64,000 nucleotides of DNA. It comes from Limibacillus halophilus. Its GTDB lineage: Bacteria > Pseudomonadota > Alphaproteobacteria > Kiloniellales > CECT-8803. Position 1 is the stretch's first letter; the number at the start of each line of letters is the position of its first letter. The stretch is taken from positions 372,001 to 436,000 of the forward strand of contig NZ_JACHXA010000002.1 of NCBI RefSeq assembly GCF_014191775.1, written 5' to 3'. Shown here piece by piece: positions 56,588-64,000 of this stretch. A program made the translations under genes and the position numbers. The notes beneath the pieces are model-generated. The model was not told the origin of the DNA and did not search any database. It saw only the letters and a list, made by a program, of their open reading frames with translations.

Positions 56588-56850
56588 CTTCTTTTTCTCC
56601 TGTTCCTGTCTGGCCGCCATGGGTCAGGTCGGCTTGTCCAGCACAATATGGATCGAGCCAGGTGTCATGGGGGCATCAAGATTGTGATAAAACTGTGATC
56701 GTAAATTTGGTGTTCCATCACGGGCGGGGAAAGTGAATCCGCTTGCACGGTCGATAGTGCCGGGACAACACTGACGGCTTCCTCGCGGACCAGCCCTGAA
56801 AGGGGCAACGTCGGTGTTGTTGTACTCCTAGATTCCAAGGTTTCCGTCGC

Positions 56851-57840
56851 ATGCCAAAGAACCCCATCTTCAGCGAAATCGACCTTGACGGTAACGGGCG
56901 GCAGTCGGGCTATCTGGCTTTGACTCATTCGGTCCACCGCTCGGCTTACGGTTATATTCCGATCCCCATCGCCTCGCTGAAGAACGGACCGGGCCCGACC
57001 GTGCTTTTGATGGCTGGCAACCATGGTGATGAATACGAAGGTCAGGTTCTGATTTCGGAGTTGATCCGCACCCTCGACCTGGAGGACATCACCGGTCAGT
57101 TGCTGCTCCTGCCCATGGCAAACTTCCCCGCGGCGGCGGCCGGACTACGCACCTCGCCGATCGATGACGGAAACTTAAACCGTAGTTTTCCCGGTAACCC
57201 ACGCGGTACGGTTACAGAGATCATTGCCCACTTCATCGAATCCGAACTGATTGCACGCGCCGATTTCATGGTCGACCTGCATTCGGGCGGTAGCTCCCTG
57301 CTCTATCGCCCGTCGTTGCTCCTTCCCTGGAACGACGGCGACGAGATCAACAACAGGAAGAAAGCACTCATTGAAGCCTTCGGCTTGCCTCAGACTTTGT
57401 TGCTCCGCCGCAATTCTGAAGGTTGGTATTCCTCCTCTGCGGCGCTACGCCAGGACACGCTCTCGCTCACGACCGAACTCGGCGGCGGCGGTTTCGTTGG
57501 GCAGGAAGCGCTTCGTTTGGGACGTGCGGGCCTATTGCGCGTCCTAGAGGAGATGGGCCTGTACCACGGCCCTCAACCCGACCGGGATTTTCGAGAAACG
57601 CCGCAGATCTTCCAGAGTGATTCCTATGTCTTTGCGAATGAAGCGGGACTGGTCGAGCTGCTGGTCGAACCGGGTGATAAGGTGACGGCGGGGCAACCCG
57701 CTGCCCGTCTCCACCAAACCGAGACACCCGGGCGCGATCCGATTGAACTGGCCTTCGAAGAGGCGGGAATCGTTCTGGCCAAACGTGTGCCCGCCAGATG
57801 CCTGCGCGGCGATTGCCTGTTTCACGTAGGCACCCCTTGA
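56851..57840 (+). CDS. doeB: N-acetyl-diaminobutyrate deacetylase (DoeB)
   Basis: A 329-residue zinc deacetylase of the succinylglutamate desuccinylase/aspartoacylase superfamily. Zinc-site residues are H58 and E61 in GNHGDEYEGQ, with a third His in MVDLHSGGSSLL; NRSFPGNPRG and ELGGGG follow. In ectoine breakdown DoeB converts N-alpha-acetyl-diaminobutyrate, made by DoeA, to diaminobutyrate. No doeA, doeC or doeD is seen in the window. It faces the aspartate kinase gene tail to tail with 11 bases between stops. The specific substrate is inferred from family and context. Confidence 0.75.
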   Translation: MPKNPIFSEIDLDGNGRQSGYLALTHSVHRSAYGYIPIPIASLKNGPGPTVLLMAGNHGDEYEGQVLISELIRTLDLEDITGQLLLLPMANFPAAAAGLRTSPIDDGNLNRSFPGNPRGTVTEIIAHFIESELIARADFMVDLHSGGSSLLYRPSLLLPWNDGDEINNRKKALIEAFGLPQTLLLRRNSEGWYSSSAALRQDTLSLTTELGGGGFVGQEALRLGRAGLLRVLEEMGLYHGPQPDRDFRETPQIFQSDSYVFANEAGLVELLVEPGDKVTAGQPAARLHQTETPGRDPIELAFEEAGIVLAKRVPARCLRGDCLFHVGTP

Positions 57841-57851
57841 ACCATCCTTGT

Positions 57852-59318
57852 TCAGGCTGCGAGCGTGGACGCGCTTCGCGCGGCCCGCTCTTCCATGAGC
57901 GCATGGTGCAAAAGGCGGATGGCTTTTTCATAGTCTTCTTCCGACAGCACGAACTGTAGATCGACGGCGCGGCTGGGACAGATGCTGGCCAGTGGCCGCA
58001 CGCCGCCTTTCTGAAGGGCGGCGACGGCTTCACTGAACAACGGAGCCGCATCGAGTCTGGCGCCTATGACCGAGACGATTGCTACCTTCTGGGTTCTTAT
58101 CTTCGCCTCCGGCCGTGCGGCCTCAATGACAGCAATCGCGCGACGTACCTGCTTCAACGGTGCTGTTACGTAGTGAGTGACGCAGTTCGCGTTGATGGAC
58201 TTGGTAACGGTAGGAATTTTGAATCGACTGAGCGCCGTCACGATCGGTTCTTCTGACCCCGGTTGTCCGACATGATCCTGGTCGAAGACCTCAATTTCCA
58301 TTGCGGAAGATATTCCGGTGATGATCTCTGGGCCGGTGGTATCGGGTAACCAGCCGTCCTCGATAGCGGTGCCGGGGTGATCCGGCTCGAAGGTGTTGAC
58401 CACACGCAACGGGATACCACGTTGGCGCAAGGCCTTGGCGGCACGCGGATGAATCGCTTCCATTCCCATGTTGGAGAGTTGGTCGGCTACGTCGTAGTTG
58501 GTGCGCCCGATGGGTCGGACACGGTCGGCGCCAATGATTTTCGGGTCGCCGCTGCTTAAGTGATATTCTTTGTGAATGACCGCTTCTCGTGCCTTGGTGA
58601 CATAAGCGATCCGCGAGAACGTCACCTCGCTGTAGCCCCGGCCATAGCGGCGCATCATCCCATCTTGGGCCTGCGCGTACCCGGTCACGATAGGAAGCTC
58701 GCGTGCAAGATCGCGCCCCGCCAGTGCCTGTGTGATTCGTTCATCCAGGTTCAAGGAGTCGGGGTCACGCCATCCCGAGAGATCGACCAGCACGGCATTG
58801 ACGCCCTCCTTCTTCAGCAGCAGCACCGTGTTGTGTGCGCTATGAAGCTCGCCCAGAGCACTCAACATTTCCCGCACGGTGTCCAAGTGCTCCTGCAACT
58901 TGAAGTGACCAAATGCACAAAGCCGGTGAAGGTCCATTAAACAGGAACGCGTACCCTCGATGCGCTCCCGGATAAAAGCGTCCGCAATTTTCTGTTCCGG
59001 GCTCGATCCAAAAATTTCACGGTTACGGCGATACATCTGATCGGCTACGGCTGTGAGCGCATCACCCCACGCCCAATCCGAGTCGGATCCGGCGTAGAGG
59101 TGAAAGACACCCGGCTCGCCGGTCTTTTTGTTTTCAAGCAGCAAGTCGGTGAAGCCGCTGTAAGCTGAAACCACGAAGATTCGCCCATAAATCTGCTGCC
59201 GAGAGCGCTTCCCGAGAAAGATGTTCTCAAGCACCGCTTTCGTATCGGCCATCGAGGTGCCGCCAATTTTGTGAACACTGTGGTACCCGCGTCCGGGTGA
59301 CGCGTTATCGGAGTGCAT
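57852..59318 (-). CDS. ask: Ectoine-type aspartate kinase
   Basis: A 488-residue aspartate kinase of the Ask_Ect branch that supplies aspartyl phosphate for ectoine synthesis. The kinase domain begins HKIGGTSMADTKAVLENI and contains the ATP/aspartate regions VTGYAQAQDGMM and RGYSEVTFSRIAYVTKA. The C-terminal ACT domains follow (VIGARLDAAPLFSEAVAAL). Ask_Ect enzymes escape normal lysine/threonine feedback. ATG 59318 has GAAGGA upstream; 17 extra codons upstream are rejected because they reach almost to the ectC stop. Last gene of ectABC-ask. Confidence 0.92.
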   Translation of the reverse strand: MHSDNASPGRGYHSVHKIGGTSMADTKAVLENIFLGKRSRQQIYGRIFVVSAYSGFTDLLLENKKTGEPGVFHLYAGSDSDWAWGDALTAVADQMYRRNREIFGSSPEQKIADAFIRERIEGTRSCLMDLHRLCAFGHFKLQEHLDTVREMLSALGELHSAHNTVLLLKKEGVNAVLVDLSGWRDPDSLNLDERITQALAGRDLARELPIVTGYAQAQDGMMRRYGRGYSEVTFSRIAYVTKAREAVIHKEYHLSSGDPKIIGADRVRPIGRTNYDVADQLSNMGMEAIHPRAAKALRQRGIPLRVVNTFEPDHPGTAIEDGWLPDTTGPEIITGISSAMEIEVFDQDHVGQPGSEEPIVTALSRFKIPTVTKSINANCVTHYVTAPLKQVRRAIAVIEAARPEAKIRTQKVAIVSVIGARLDAAPLFSEAVAALQKGGVRPLASICPSRAVDLQFVLSEEDYEKAIRLLHHALMEERAARSASTLAA

Positions 59319-59372
59319 CGTCTGTCCTTCAATTTGGTTTAGGGTTACAGGCGCCGGTGCATTGACCAAACC

Positions 59373-59777
59373 TCAGGCATCCTCGGCAAGCGGTTCGGCA
59401 CCTAGTGCGTAAGCGCCATCGGCGTCGTGCACTTCCCGGCCGTTGATGGGCGGGTTAAACACACAAGCCAGCTTCAACTCGCTGGTCGCCCTCAGGAGGT
59501 GCTTGTCGTTTTTGTCGAGCGCGTAGATGGTGCCCGGTTGGATCGGATAGATTTGACCATCGGAAGTCGTTTCGATCTCCCCTTCGCCTTCGATGCAGTA
59601 AACGGCTTCCAGGTGGTTCTTGTACCAGATAGGCGTCTCGGTGCCCGCGAAGATCGTCGTCACATGAAATGAGAACCCCATCTTATCGTTGGCCAAAAGC
59701 AACCGAGTGGATTCCCAAGTCTCGGTGGTGACCCGGCGATCGCTGGCTTCGGCTTCCTTGAGGGTACGTACGATCAT
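59373..59777 (-). CDS. ectC: Ectoine synthase
   Basis: A 134-residue cupin that closes N-gamma-acetyl-diaminobutyrate to ectoine with loss of water. The family start [38 protein letters not shown] and the metal/substrate pocket segments [16 protein letters not shown] and [13 protein letters not shown] are clear. Length is normal. It lies 52 bases after ectB. Confidence 0.97.
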   Translation of the reverse strand: MIVRTLKEAEASDRRVTTETWESTRLLLANDKMGFSFHVTTIFAGTETPIWYKNHLEAVYCIEGEGEIETTSDGQIYPIQPGTIYALDKNDKHLLRATSELKLACVFNPPINGREVHDADGAYALGAEPLAEDA

Positions 59778-59829
59778 TTTTCTGTTCCTTCCTAATTGTG
59801 TGATTTCCAGGCGCGCGGTTGGTAGGCGG

Positions 59830-61152
59830 TCAAGCCGCCGCGGTCGTTTCCCGGTGACATTCTCTTTGGCCCAGCACCTCGGTGAAGGCCGCTTCCAGAA
59901 TGTCGAAGCCCTGATTCAGCTCGTCCTCCGATGTCGTCAGAGCCGCCAGACACTTGACCACTTCGCCGTCTGCACCGCTGGTTTCGATCACCAAGCCATT
60001 GCGGAATGCAGCCGAGCAAATGTCGGCTGCCTGGCTGCCGGACGTCATCGCGACGCCCTGCATCATACCCCGACCGCGCACTTCCACACAGGCTTGCGGC
60101 CAAGCATCCGCTATGGCGGTGAAGCGATCCCGGACGAGCGCGCCCTTGCGGCGCACCTCCGGTGCGAAGCTATTGCCGCCCCAGAATTTTTCCAAAGCCG
60201 CCGCGCCGGTTACGAAGGCATGGTTGTTGCCCCGGAAAGTGCCATTGTGCTCGCCAGGCTCCCATACATCGAGCGCGCGTCGGATCAGCGTGACTGCCAT
60301 CGGCAAACCCATGCCCGACAACGATTTGGATAGCGTTATAATGTCCGGCTCGATCCGAGCTTCCTCGAAGCTGAAGAAATCGCCCGTCCTGCCACATCCG
60401 GCCTGGATGTCATCGACGATCAGCAGCATGTCGTGCTTGCGGCAAACCCGTTCCAGGTTGCGCAACCATTCGCTACCAGCAACATTCAACCCGCCTTCGC
60501 CTTGCAGGCACTCGACGATCACGGCGGCAGGCAATGTCACGCCGCTGGAGCCATCGCTCAGAACCTGGTCGAGATATTCGGTCGTATCGACGCCCTCCCC
60601 TAAGTACCCGTCAAACGGCACGGTTGGGGAGTTTCCAAGCGGCACGCCCGCGGCTGCCCGATGATGCTCGTTCCCGGTCACTGCGAGCGCGCCGAGCGTT
60701 ACGCCGTGGAAACCGTTCGTAAAACTAATGACGCCTTCGCGCCCCTTGATCCGGCGCGCCAGTTTCAAGGCCGCCTCCACGGCGTTCGCGCCGGTCGGGC
60801 CGGTGAACTGCACCACGTAATCCAAACCACGCGGCTGGAGGATCAGCTGCTCAAAGCTTTCCAGAAACCGACGCTTGGCGCGGGTATGCATATCCAGCCC
60901 CTGCGTGATGCCGTTAGCCTGGATATAGTGGACCAGCGCCTCGGTCATATCAGGGTCATTGTGGCCATAGTTCAAGCTGCCGGCACCGCAGAGGAAATCC
61001 AGGTAACGTTTGCCGTCGGTATCTGTAAGCCAAGCGCCTTGTGCTTTATCAAACACCGTCGGAAAGGACCGTGCATAGGATTGGACCTCCGACTCGCGTC
61101 GCTTGAAGATCGATTTCGAGTTCTGGATCGAGGTTTCTTCGAGTGTGGACAT
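59830..61152 (-). CDS. ectB: Diaminobutyrate-2-oxoglutarate transaminase
   Basis: A 440-residue class III aminotransferase that makes diaminobutyrate from aspartate semialdehyde and glutamate. PLP-binding marks are [36 protein letters not shown] and the Lys in [15 protein letters not shown]. Start at ATG 61152 (MSTLEETS) with GGGA upstream; 26 upstream codons are rejected. It follows ectA by 104 bases, a rather long gap for an ect operon. Confidence 0.96.
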   Translation of the reverse strand: MSTLEETSIQNSKSIFKRRESEVQSYARSFPTVFDKAQGAWLTDTDGKRYLDFLCGAGSLNYGHNDPDMTEALVHYIQANGITQGLDMHTRAKRRFLESFEQLILQPRGLDYVVQFTGPTGANAVEAALKLARRIKGREGVISFTNGFHGVTLGALAVTGNEHHRAAAGVPLGNSPTVPFDGYLGEGVDTTEYLDQVLSDGSSGVTLPAAVIVECLQGEGGLNVAGSEWLRNLERVCRKHDMLLIVDDIQAGCGRTGDFFSFEEARIEPDIITLSKSLSGMGLPMAVTLIRRALDVWEPGEHNGTFRGNNHAFVTGAAALEKFWGGNSFAPEVRRKGALVRDRFTAIADAWPQACVEVRGRGMMQGVAMTSGSQAADICSAAFRNGLVIETSGADGEVVKCLAALTTSEDELNQGFDILEAAFTEVLGQRECHRETTAAA

Positions 61153-61256
61153 GGAATGTCTCCCTTCGAGAATAAAGGACGGCAACCTGCCACCCGGTAA
61201 ACCCGGGCAGGTCGCTATGAATGGGTTCAATGGATTGAAGCGGCGAAGGCCTGCGT

Positions 61257-61895
61257 TCAGGCAGCACGCCCGACTGACTGAGCGCCCAAGGTGTCAGATG
61301 GCAACACAACAGCCTCTGGATCGAAAGGTCCGATATCCCACAAGACCTCACTCTGCTGATCGCCGCCGAAATGCCGCTCGCGATCAAAAAGAATCCGTTG
61401 CTCGACTGGAGCGTCAAGCTGCTCTGCAAGCGTGGAGAATAGCGCCTGCGACGCTTTGTTCGTGGGCGTGATGGTGGTCTGCAAACCGGAAACGTTCAAA
61501 CAGGCCGGACGGTGCAATAGCTCCAGAATCATGGACTGTGCCAGTTTGCGGCCCCGTGCGCGCTTATCCACCGCCACCTGCCAGATAAACAAGGTTTCGT
61601 CATCGCGAGGCAGGAGATAGCCGGACACGAAGCCCAGCACCTTGTCCTCCGCTTCGGCAAGCACGCAGGTTTCATTGAAGTGAGAGCACTGCAGAAGATT
61701 GCAGTAGATGGAGTTCTCGTCCAATGGCGCGCAGCGCTCGATCAAGTCGTTGACAGCAGCGCCATCGCCGGCCGTTGGCGATCTCAAGACTATCTGGCTT
61801 TGAAGCGATCTATGGAGGGCAGTCTGGTTTGAGGAGTCTAGGGATGGGCGGGCATCCGAAAGCTCGGGTGCCTTCTTGTCACGTTGGAGGGTCAT
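61257..61895 (-). CDS. ectA: Diaminobutyrate acetyltransferase
   Basis: A 212-residue GNAT acetyltransferase that acetylates diaminobutyrate at the gamma amino group. Marks are IVLRSPTAGDGAAVNDLIERCAPLDENSIYCNLLQCSHF, FIWQVAVDKRARGRKLAQSMI (acetyl-CoA loop) and TITPTNKASQALF. An N-terminal extension of about 30 polar residues precedes the domain. ATG 61895 has AAGGAGACA upstream. First gene of the ectoine operon. Confidence 0.96.
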   Translation of the reverse strand: MTLQRDKKAPELSDARPSLDSSNQTALHRSLQSQIVLRSPTAGDGAAVNDLIERCAPLDENSIYCNLLQCSHFNETCVLAEAEDKVLGFVSGYLLPRDDETLFIWQVAVDKRARGRKLAQSMILELLHRPACLNVSGLQTTITPTNKASQALFSTLAEQLDAPVEQRILFDRERHFGGDQQSEVLWDIGPFDPEAVVLPSDTLGAQSVGRAA

Positions 61896-61939
61896 TGTCT
61901 CCTTCTTCTGCGTTGTTCCCAGGGCGGGTGAACGGGCAG

Positions 61940-61968
61940 AATGTAACAATCGCGACCTTCTACATCAA
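61940..61968 (-). promoter_or_regulatory. Candidate sigma-70 promoter of ectABC-ask
   Basis: On the minus strand, TTGATG and TACATT are 17 bases apart, four of six matches each. The predicted transcript start is about 38 bases before ectA. Weak boxes are usual for osmotically controlled promoters. No transcription data. Confidence 0.4.
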
Positions 61969-62047
61969 GGGTCCGTCTAAAAAATGTTTATTTTCAATTA
62001 TTTCTTGAGCTTTCTATAAGTCGCAAAAAGGACATCTATTTCTTTCG

Positions 62048-62106
62048 GGACGATCAGGGGGCGCCTAATCCGGGTATCACACCCCCTGTCGTCCTTCTTT
62101 TTATTT
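62048..62106 (+). terminator. Rho-independent terminator on the plus strand (orphan)
   Basis: GGACGA-(tc)-AGGGGG pairs with CCCCCT-(g)-TCGTCC: 12 base pairs with a small internal loop. It is followed on the plus strand by TTCTTTTTATTT. No plus-strand gene ends nearby, the closest being doeB at 57840. On the minus strand no T-run follows, so it is less likely to end the membrane protein transcript. Confidence 0.65.
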
Positions 62107-62154
62107 ATGGGGCAAACCGTACCCGGACAGTAGCCCCGGCCCCCTTCGAAACTT

Positions 62155-62853
62155 CTACGCCGTTGGCTGATGCCGGATCGTAGAACGTCTAATTTGTATG
62201 AACTGAAACAGAGCGATCAGATGCGCGATGACGAAGAACGGCACCAGAAAGCTCGGGAAAACGTTCAAGGGCCAAACCTCCAGCGGCGCACTGGTGATCC
62301 CGCCTGAAACCAGCCCAGGCAGCACGCCACTGGTCAGGTTGGCGGCGACGATGGCTACGACGAAATCCATCAACCCGAGGAGATGAAACGCGAGAAATCC
62401 ACCATGCCCCGCAAACCTTGGGTTTGCCAAAAGCCTGCTCAACACGACCGCAGCTGCAAAGCCGATCGCCAAATCGCCCAACCCCGCCGGCCAGGCAAAG
62501 ATTGGCGGCAATCCATCCAGGGCGAGCACCAGCAGAAACGCAAATCCTATGACCCGCCAAAGCTGCAGCGCCGTCAGCATCCGAAGATCCTGAGCAAGCA
62601 TGAAGCGGCGGAACCGGGCCAAGAACGCAAATGCGAGCAGAAACAATAGAATCGGTCCGACGACTGTCAGCGCAATCGGTGACATCAAGCTTGGCTCTGC
62701 GCTGGCCAACCAGCCCTTGGAACCGACCAAGTAGGCCAGAAGAAAGAAGAACGCCACGACAGCCAGCCCCAATGTCGCTCTTTTGGCGCACCAACGGCCG
62801 TCGCCTCCGGTCACTTCGTATGAATCGGCCGTGTTGTCGCTTCCGTCGGTCAT
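62155..62853 (-). CDS. Multi-pass membrane protein, unknown function
   Basis: A 232-residue protein with about six membrane segments (for example LGLAVVAFFFLLAYLVGS, IALTVVGPILLFLLAFAFLA, FFVIAHLIALFQFI). No catalytic motif seen. ATG 62853 follows a TTG; the ribosome site is AAGGCAAG. The palindrome GTGTA-TC-TACAC lies 16 bases upstream and resembles the site before the MarR gene. It is probably controlled by that regulator. Confidence 0.65.
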   Translation of the reverse strand: MTDGSDNTADSYEVTGGDGRWCAKRATLGLAVVAFFFLLAYLVGSKGWLASAEPSLMSPIALTVVGPILLFLLAFAFLARFRRFMLAQDLRMLTALQLWRVIGFAFLLVLALDGLPPIFAWPAGLGDLAIGFAAAVVLSRLLANPRFAGHGGFLAFHLLGLMDFVVAIVAANLTSGVLPGLVSGGITSAPLEVWPLNVFPSFLVPFFVIAHLIALFQFIQIRRSTIRHQPTA

Positions 62854-62869
62854 CAACTTGCCTTTTATA

Positions 62870-62881
62870 GTGTATCTACAC
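62870..62881. promoter_or_regulatory. Candidate MarR operator, site 1
   Basis: GTGTA-TC-TACAC, a perfect 5-bp inverted repeat, 16 bases upstream of the membrane protein start. Shares the AGTGTAT...CAC pattern with site 2 in front of the MarR gene. Confidence 0.5.
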
Positions 62882-62924
62882 GCTTTTTGTTAGCCTAACG
62901 CGCCCGTCAATTTCCTGTCGATGT

Positions 62925-63407
62925 TCAGACTCGGGGTTGTTTCGCCATCGAGATTACGTCTTTGAGATCACCAAGCAGTCCGTTCCAACGTTCTGGCCCG
63001 AATCCCTCCGAGAAGCGATTCTGCACCGTCCGCCACAGCGGCTTTGCTTCTTCGAACAACGCCCTTCCGTCATCGGTTAGGCGCACCTTGTGCACGCGCT
63101 GATCGCTACCCTGGCCTTGTTCGACTTCAATCAAACCGCGCCGCACCAATGGCTGCAGATTGCGGGTCAAGGTCGTGCGATCCATGACCATCAACGCGGC
63201 CAAACGCGTGATCGGCACCTCTCCCGCGAGGCTCAGGGTCCCCAACAGCGTGAACTGTGTCGCTTTCAGCTTCACCGGCCGCAGCGCCGCATCATAGGAC
63301 TGGGTAACCACCCGGGCCACACGGCGAAAATTGGCGCAGGTGCAAGCCATGATTTCTGCGGGTGATTCGCCCTTGCTTCCCGTCGATTTGCCGTCTCGCT
63401 TCTGCAT
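62925..63407 (-). CDS. MarR family transcriptional regulator
   Basis: A 160-residue regulator. The winged helix covers about residues 62-110 (VPITRLAALMVMDRTTLTRNLQPLVRRGLIEVEQGQGSDQRVHKVRLTDDGRALFEEA). A Cys pair near the N-terminus (MACTCANFRRVARVV) may respond to oxidants. It is transcribed in the same direction as the membrane protein gene and the ect operon. It could be an EctR-type regulator, but EctR genes usually lie directly next to ectA, and here the membrane protein intervenes. A palindrome lies 3 bases upstream of its start. Confidence 0.85.
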   Translation of the reverse strand: MQKRDGKSTGSKGESPAEIMACTCANFRRVARVVTQSYDAALRPVKLKATQFTLLGTLSLAGEVPITRLAALMVMDRTTLTRNLQPLVRRGLIEVEQGQGSDQRVHKVRLTDDGRALFEEAKPLWRTVQNRFSEGFGPERWNGLLGDLKDVISMAKQPRV

Positions 63408-63409
63408 AC

Positions 63410-63425
63410 GAGTGTATATGCACTC
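63410..63425. promoter_or_regulatory. Candidate MarR operator, site 2
   Basis: GAGTGTATATGCACTC is symmetric at 14 of 16 positions and ends 3 bases before the MarR start codon. A repressor bound here would block its own promoter or the ribosome site. Confidence 0.55.
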
Positions 63426-63587
63426 TTTTCAATTTGCAGTCAAGTCCCCCATGGAAGTATTCTGGCACAATACGGAAGTGCTTGGCGCTCCGCCTCGCCC
63501 GAGGCATGCTATCGGCCAGCGCGATAGGCCCGGCCAATGCCGAGGCCGCAGGAGAGAGTTCCAAGCGCTCAACCAGGACTCTCGAAA

Positions 63588-64000
63588 ATGAAGTCACCTA
63601 TGCAAAAGCGAAGGTTGGCCGCTATCGTCGCCGCTGACATGGTGGGCTACAGCAAGCTCATGGAGCACGATGAGGCGGGAACGCATGCGCGCCTGAAGGC
63701 GCATCGCATAGAGCTGATCAACCCCGTCATCGACAGAACCGGCGGCAATATCATCAAGACCACCGGCGACGGCATGCTGATTGAATTCCCCAGCGTCGTC
63801 GACGCTCTGGCCTGTGCCGTGGAGATCCAGACCCGCATGGCACGGCGCAACAGCGACCTGCCGGAGACCTCGCGAATTGAGTTCCGAATAGGCATTAACC
63901 TCGGTGATGTGATCGTCGACGAGGACGACATCTTCGGTGACGGCGTGAACCTCGCCGCCCGCCTGGAGCAGTGCGCCGACCCGGGCGGCATCTGCGTCAG
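63588..64000 (+). CDS. Class III adenylate/guanylate cyclase, N-terminal part
   Basis: Frame open to the window edge: at least 137 residues. The cyclase homology domain starts almost at once: AADMVGYSKLME holds the first metal Asp, then TTGDGMLIEF the second, and RIGINLGDVIVDEDDIFGDGVNLAARLE is a family signature. Start at ATG 63588 or 63600, with no strong ribosome site. It is divergent from the MarR gene. In this family TPR or other domains often follow the cyclase domain, but this cannot be seen here. Confidence 0.85.
   Translation, partial: MKSPMQKRRLAAIVAADMVGYSKLMEHDEAGTHARLKAHRIELINPVIDRTGGNIIKTTGDGMLIEFPSVVDALACAVEIQTRMARRNSDLPETSRIEFRIGINLGDVIVDEDDIFGDGVNLAARLEQCADPGGICV

Noticed and set aside
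62925-63407. MarR gene as a certain ectR
   Set aside because: It is separated from ectA by a membrane protein gene, and the palindromes it seems to use are not seen at the ectA promoter.

Overview
The window looks like a chromosomal segment of a moderately GC-rich alphaproteobacterium, probably a marine or halophilic member of the Rhodospirillales or a related order. The main clues are an alphaproteobacterial LexA box (GTTC-N7-GTTC), the rod-shape cluster placed directly after leuA, a Cys-poor L36 protein, and a complete ectoine operon with its dedicated aspartate kinase. The organism is inferred from gene content and order, not from any search. I see no insertion sequence, prophage, CRISPR array or rRNA. 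Almost all of the window is ordinary core and metabolic genome.

Layout. 1-4.5 kb: the end of a type II secretion operon (GspK end, GspL, GspM, a GspC-like protein) and two convergent, apparently paralogous short exported proteins. 4.5-7.3 kb: a prolyl-hydroxylase-like oxygenase fused to a thioredoxin-fold domain, a small winged-helix regulator and an SRAP DNA-crosslink repair protein. 7.5-10.7 kb: class Ia ribonucleotide reductase nrdAB. 10.9-17.1 kb: an outer-membrane protein, then a FadR-type regulator, MFS carrier, glycerate 2-kinase and pyruvate kinase. 17.1-26.6 kb: carriers, a TPR protein, a DUF2817 hydrolase and the glycolate oxidase genes glcDEF. 26.9-36.8 kb: rpmJ, ilvC, ilvN, ilvB, miaA, serB, an amidase, a P1-family aminopeptidase and a MATE exporter. 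37-46.2 kb: leuA behind a leucine-rich leader peptide, then mreBCD-mrdA-rodA and a gamma-glutamyltransferase. 46.3-56.6 kb: tRNA-Lys, a CMD-family protein, a Popeye-domain protein, a hydrolase, an MscS channel, small exported proteins, and a lipoprotein-response regulator-histidine kinase operon. 56.8-64 kb: doeB, the ectABC-ask operon, a MarR regulator with a membrane protein, and the start of a class III nucleotide cyclase.

How the genes fit together. Glycolate oxidase (glcDEF) makes glyoxylate. The distant regulator-MFS-glycerate kinase-pyruvate kinase run converts glycerate to pyruvate. Both loci carry nearly the same TTGGTATnACCA operator, so they are probably one regulon under the FadR-type protein. 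Between the SRAP gene and nrdA, a perfect LexA box sits beside two NrdR boxes spaced 31 bp apart, so SOS and dNTP control meet in one short spacer. Branched-chain amino acid synthesis is spread over ilvC, ilvBN and leuA, and leuA appears to be controlled by leader-peptide translation. The ectoine operon includes a feedback-resistant-type aspartate kinase and faces a convergent doeB, which removes the acetyl group from the ectoine precursor.

The best leads for new biology are regulatory: the leuA leader, the shared glycolate/glycerate operators, the LexA/NrdR spacer, an orphan plus-strand terminator upstream of ectA, and the paired MarR operators. The bacterial Popeye-domain protein and the oxygenase fusion are the most unusual proteins. 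I found no clearly novel multi-gene defence or biosynthetic system.
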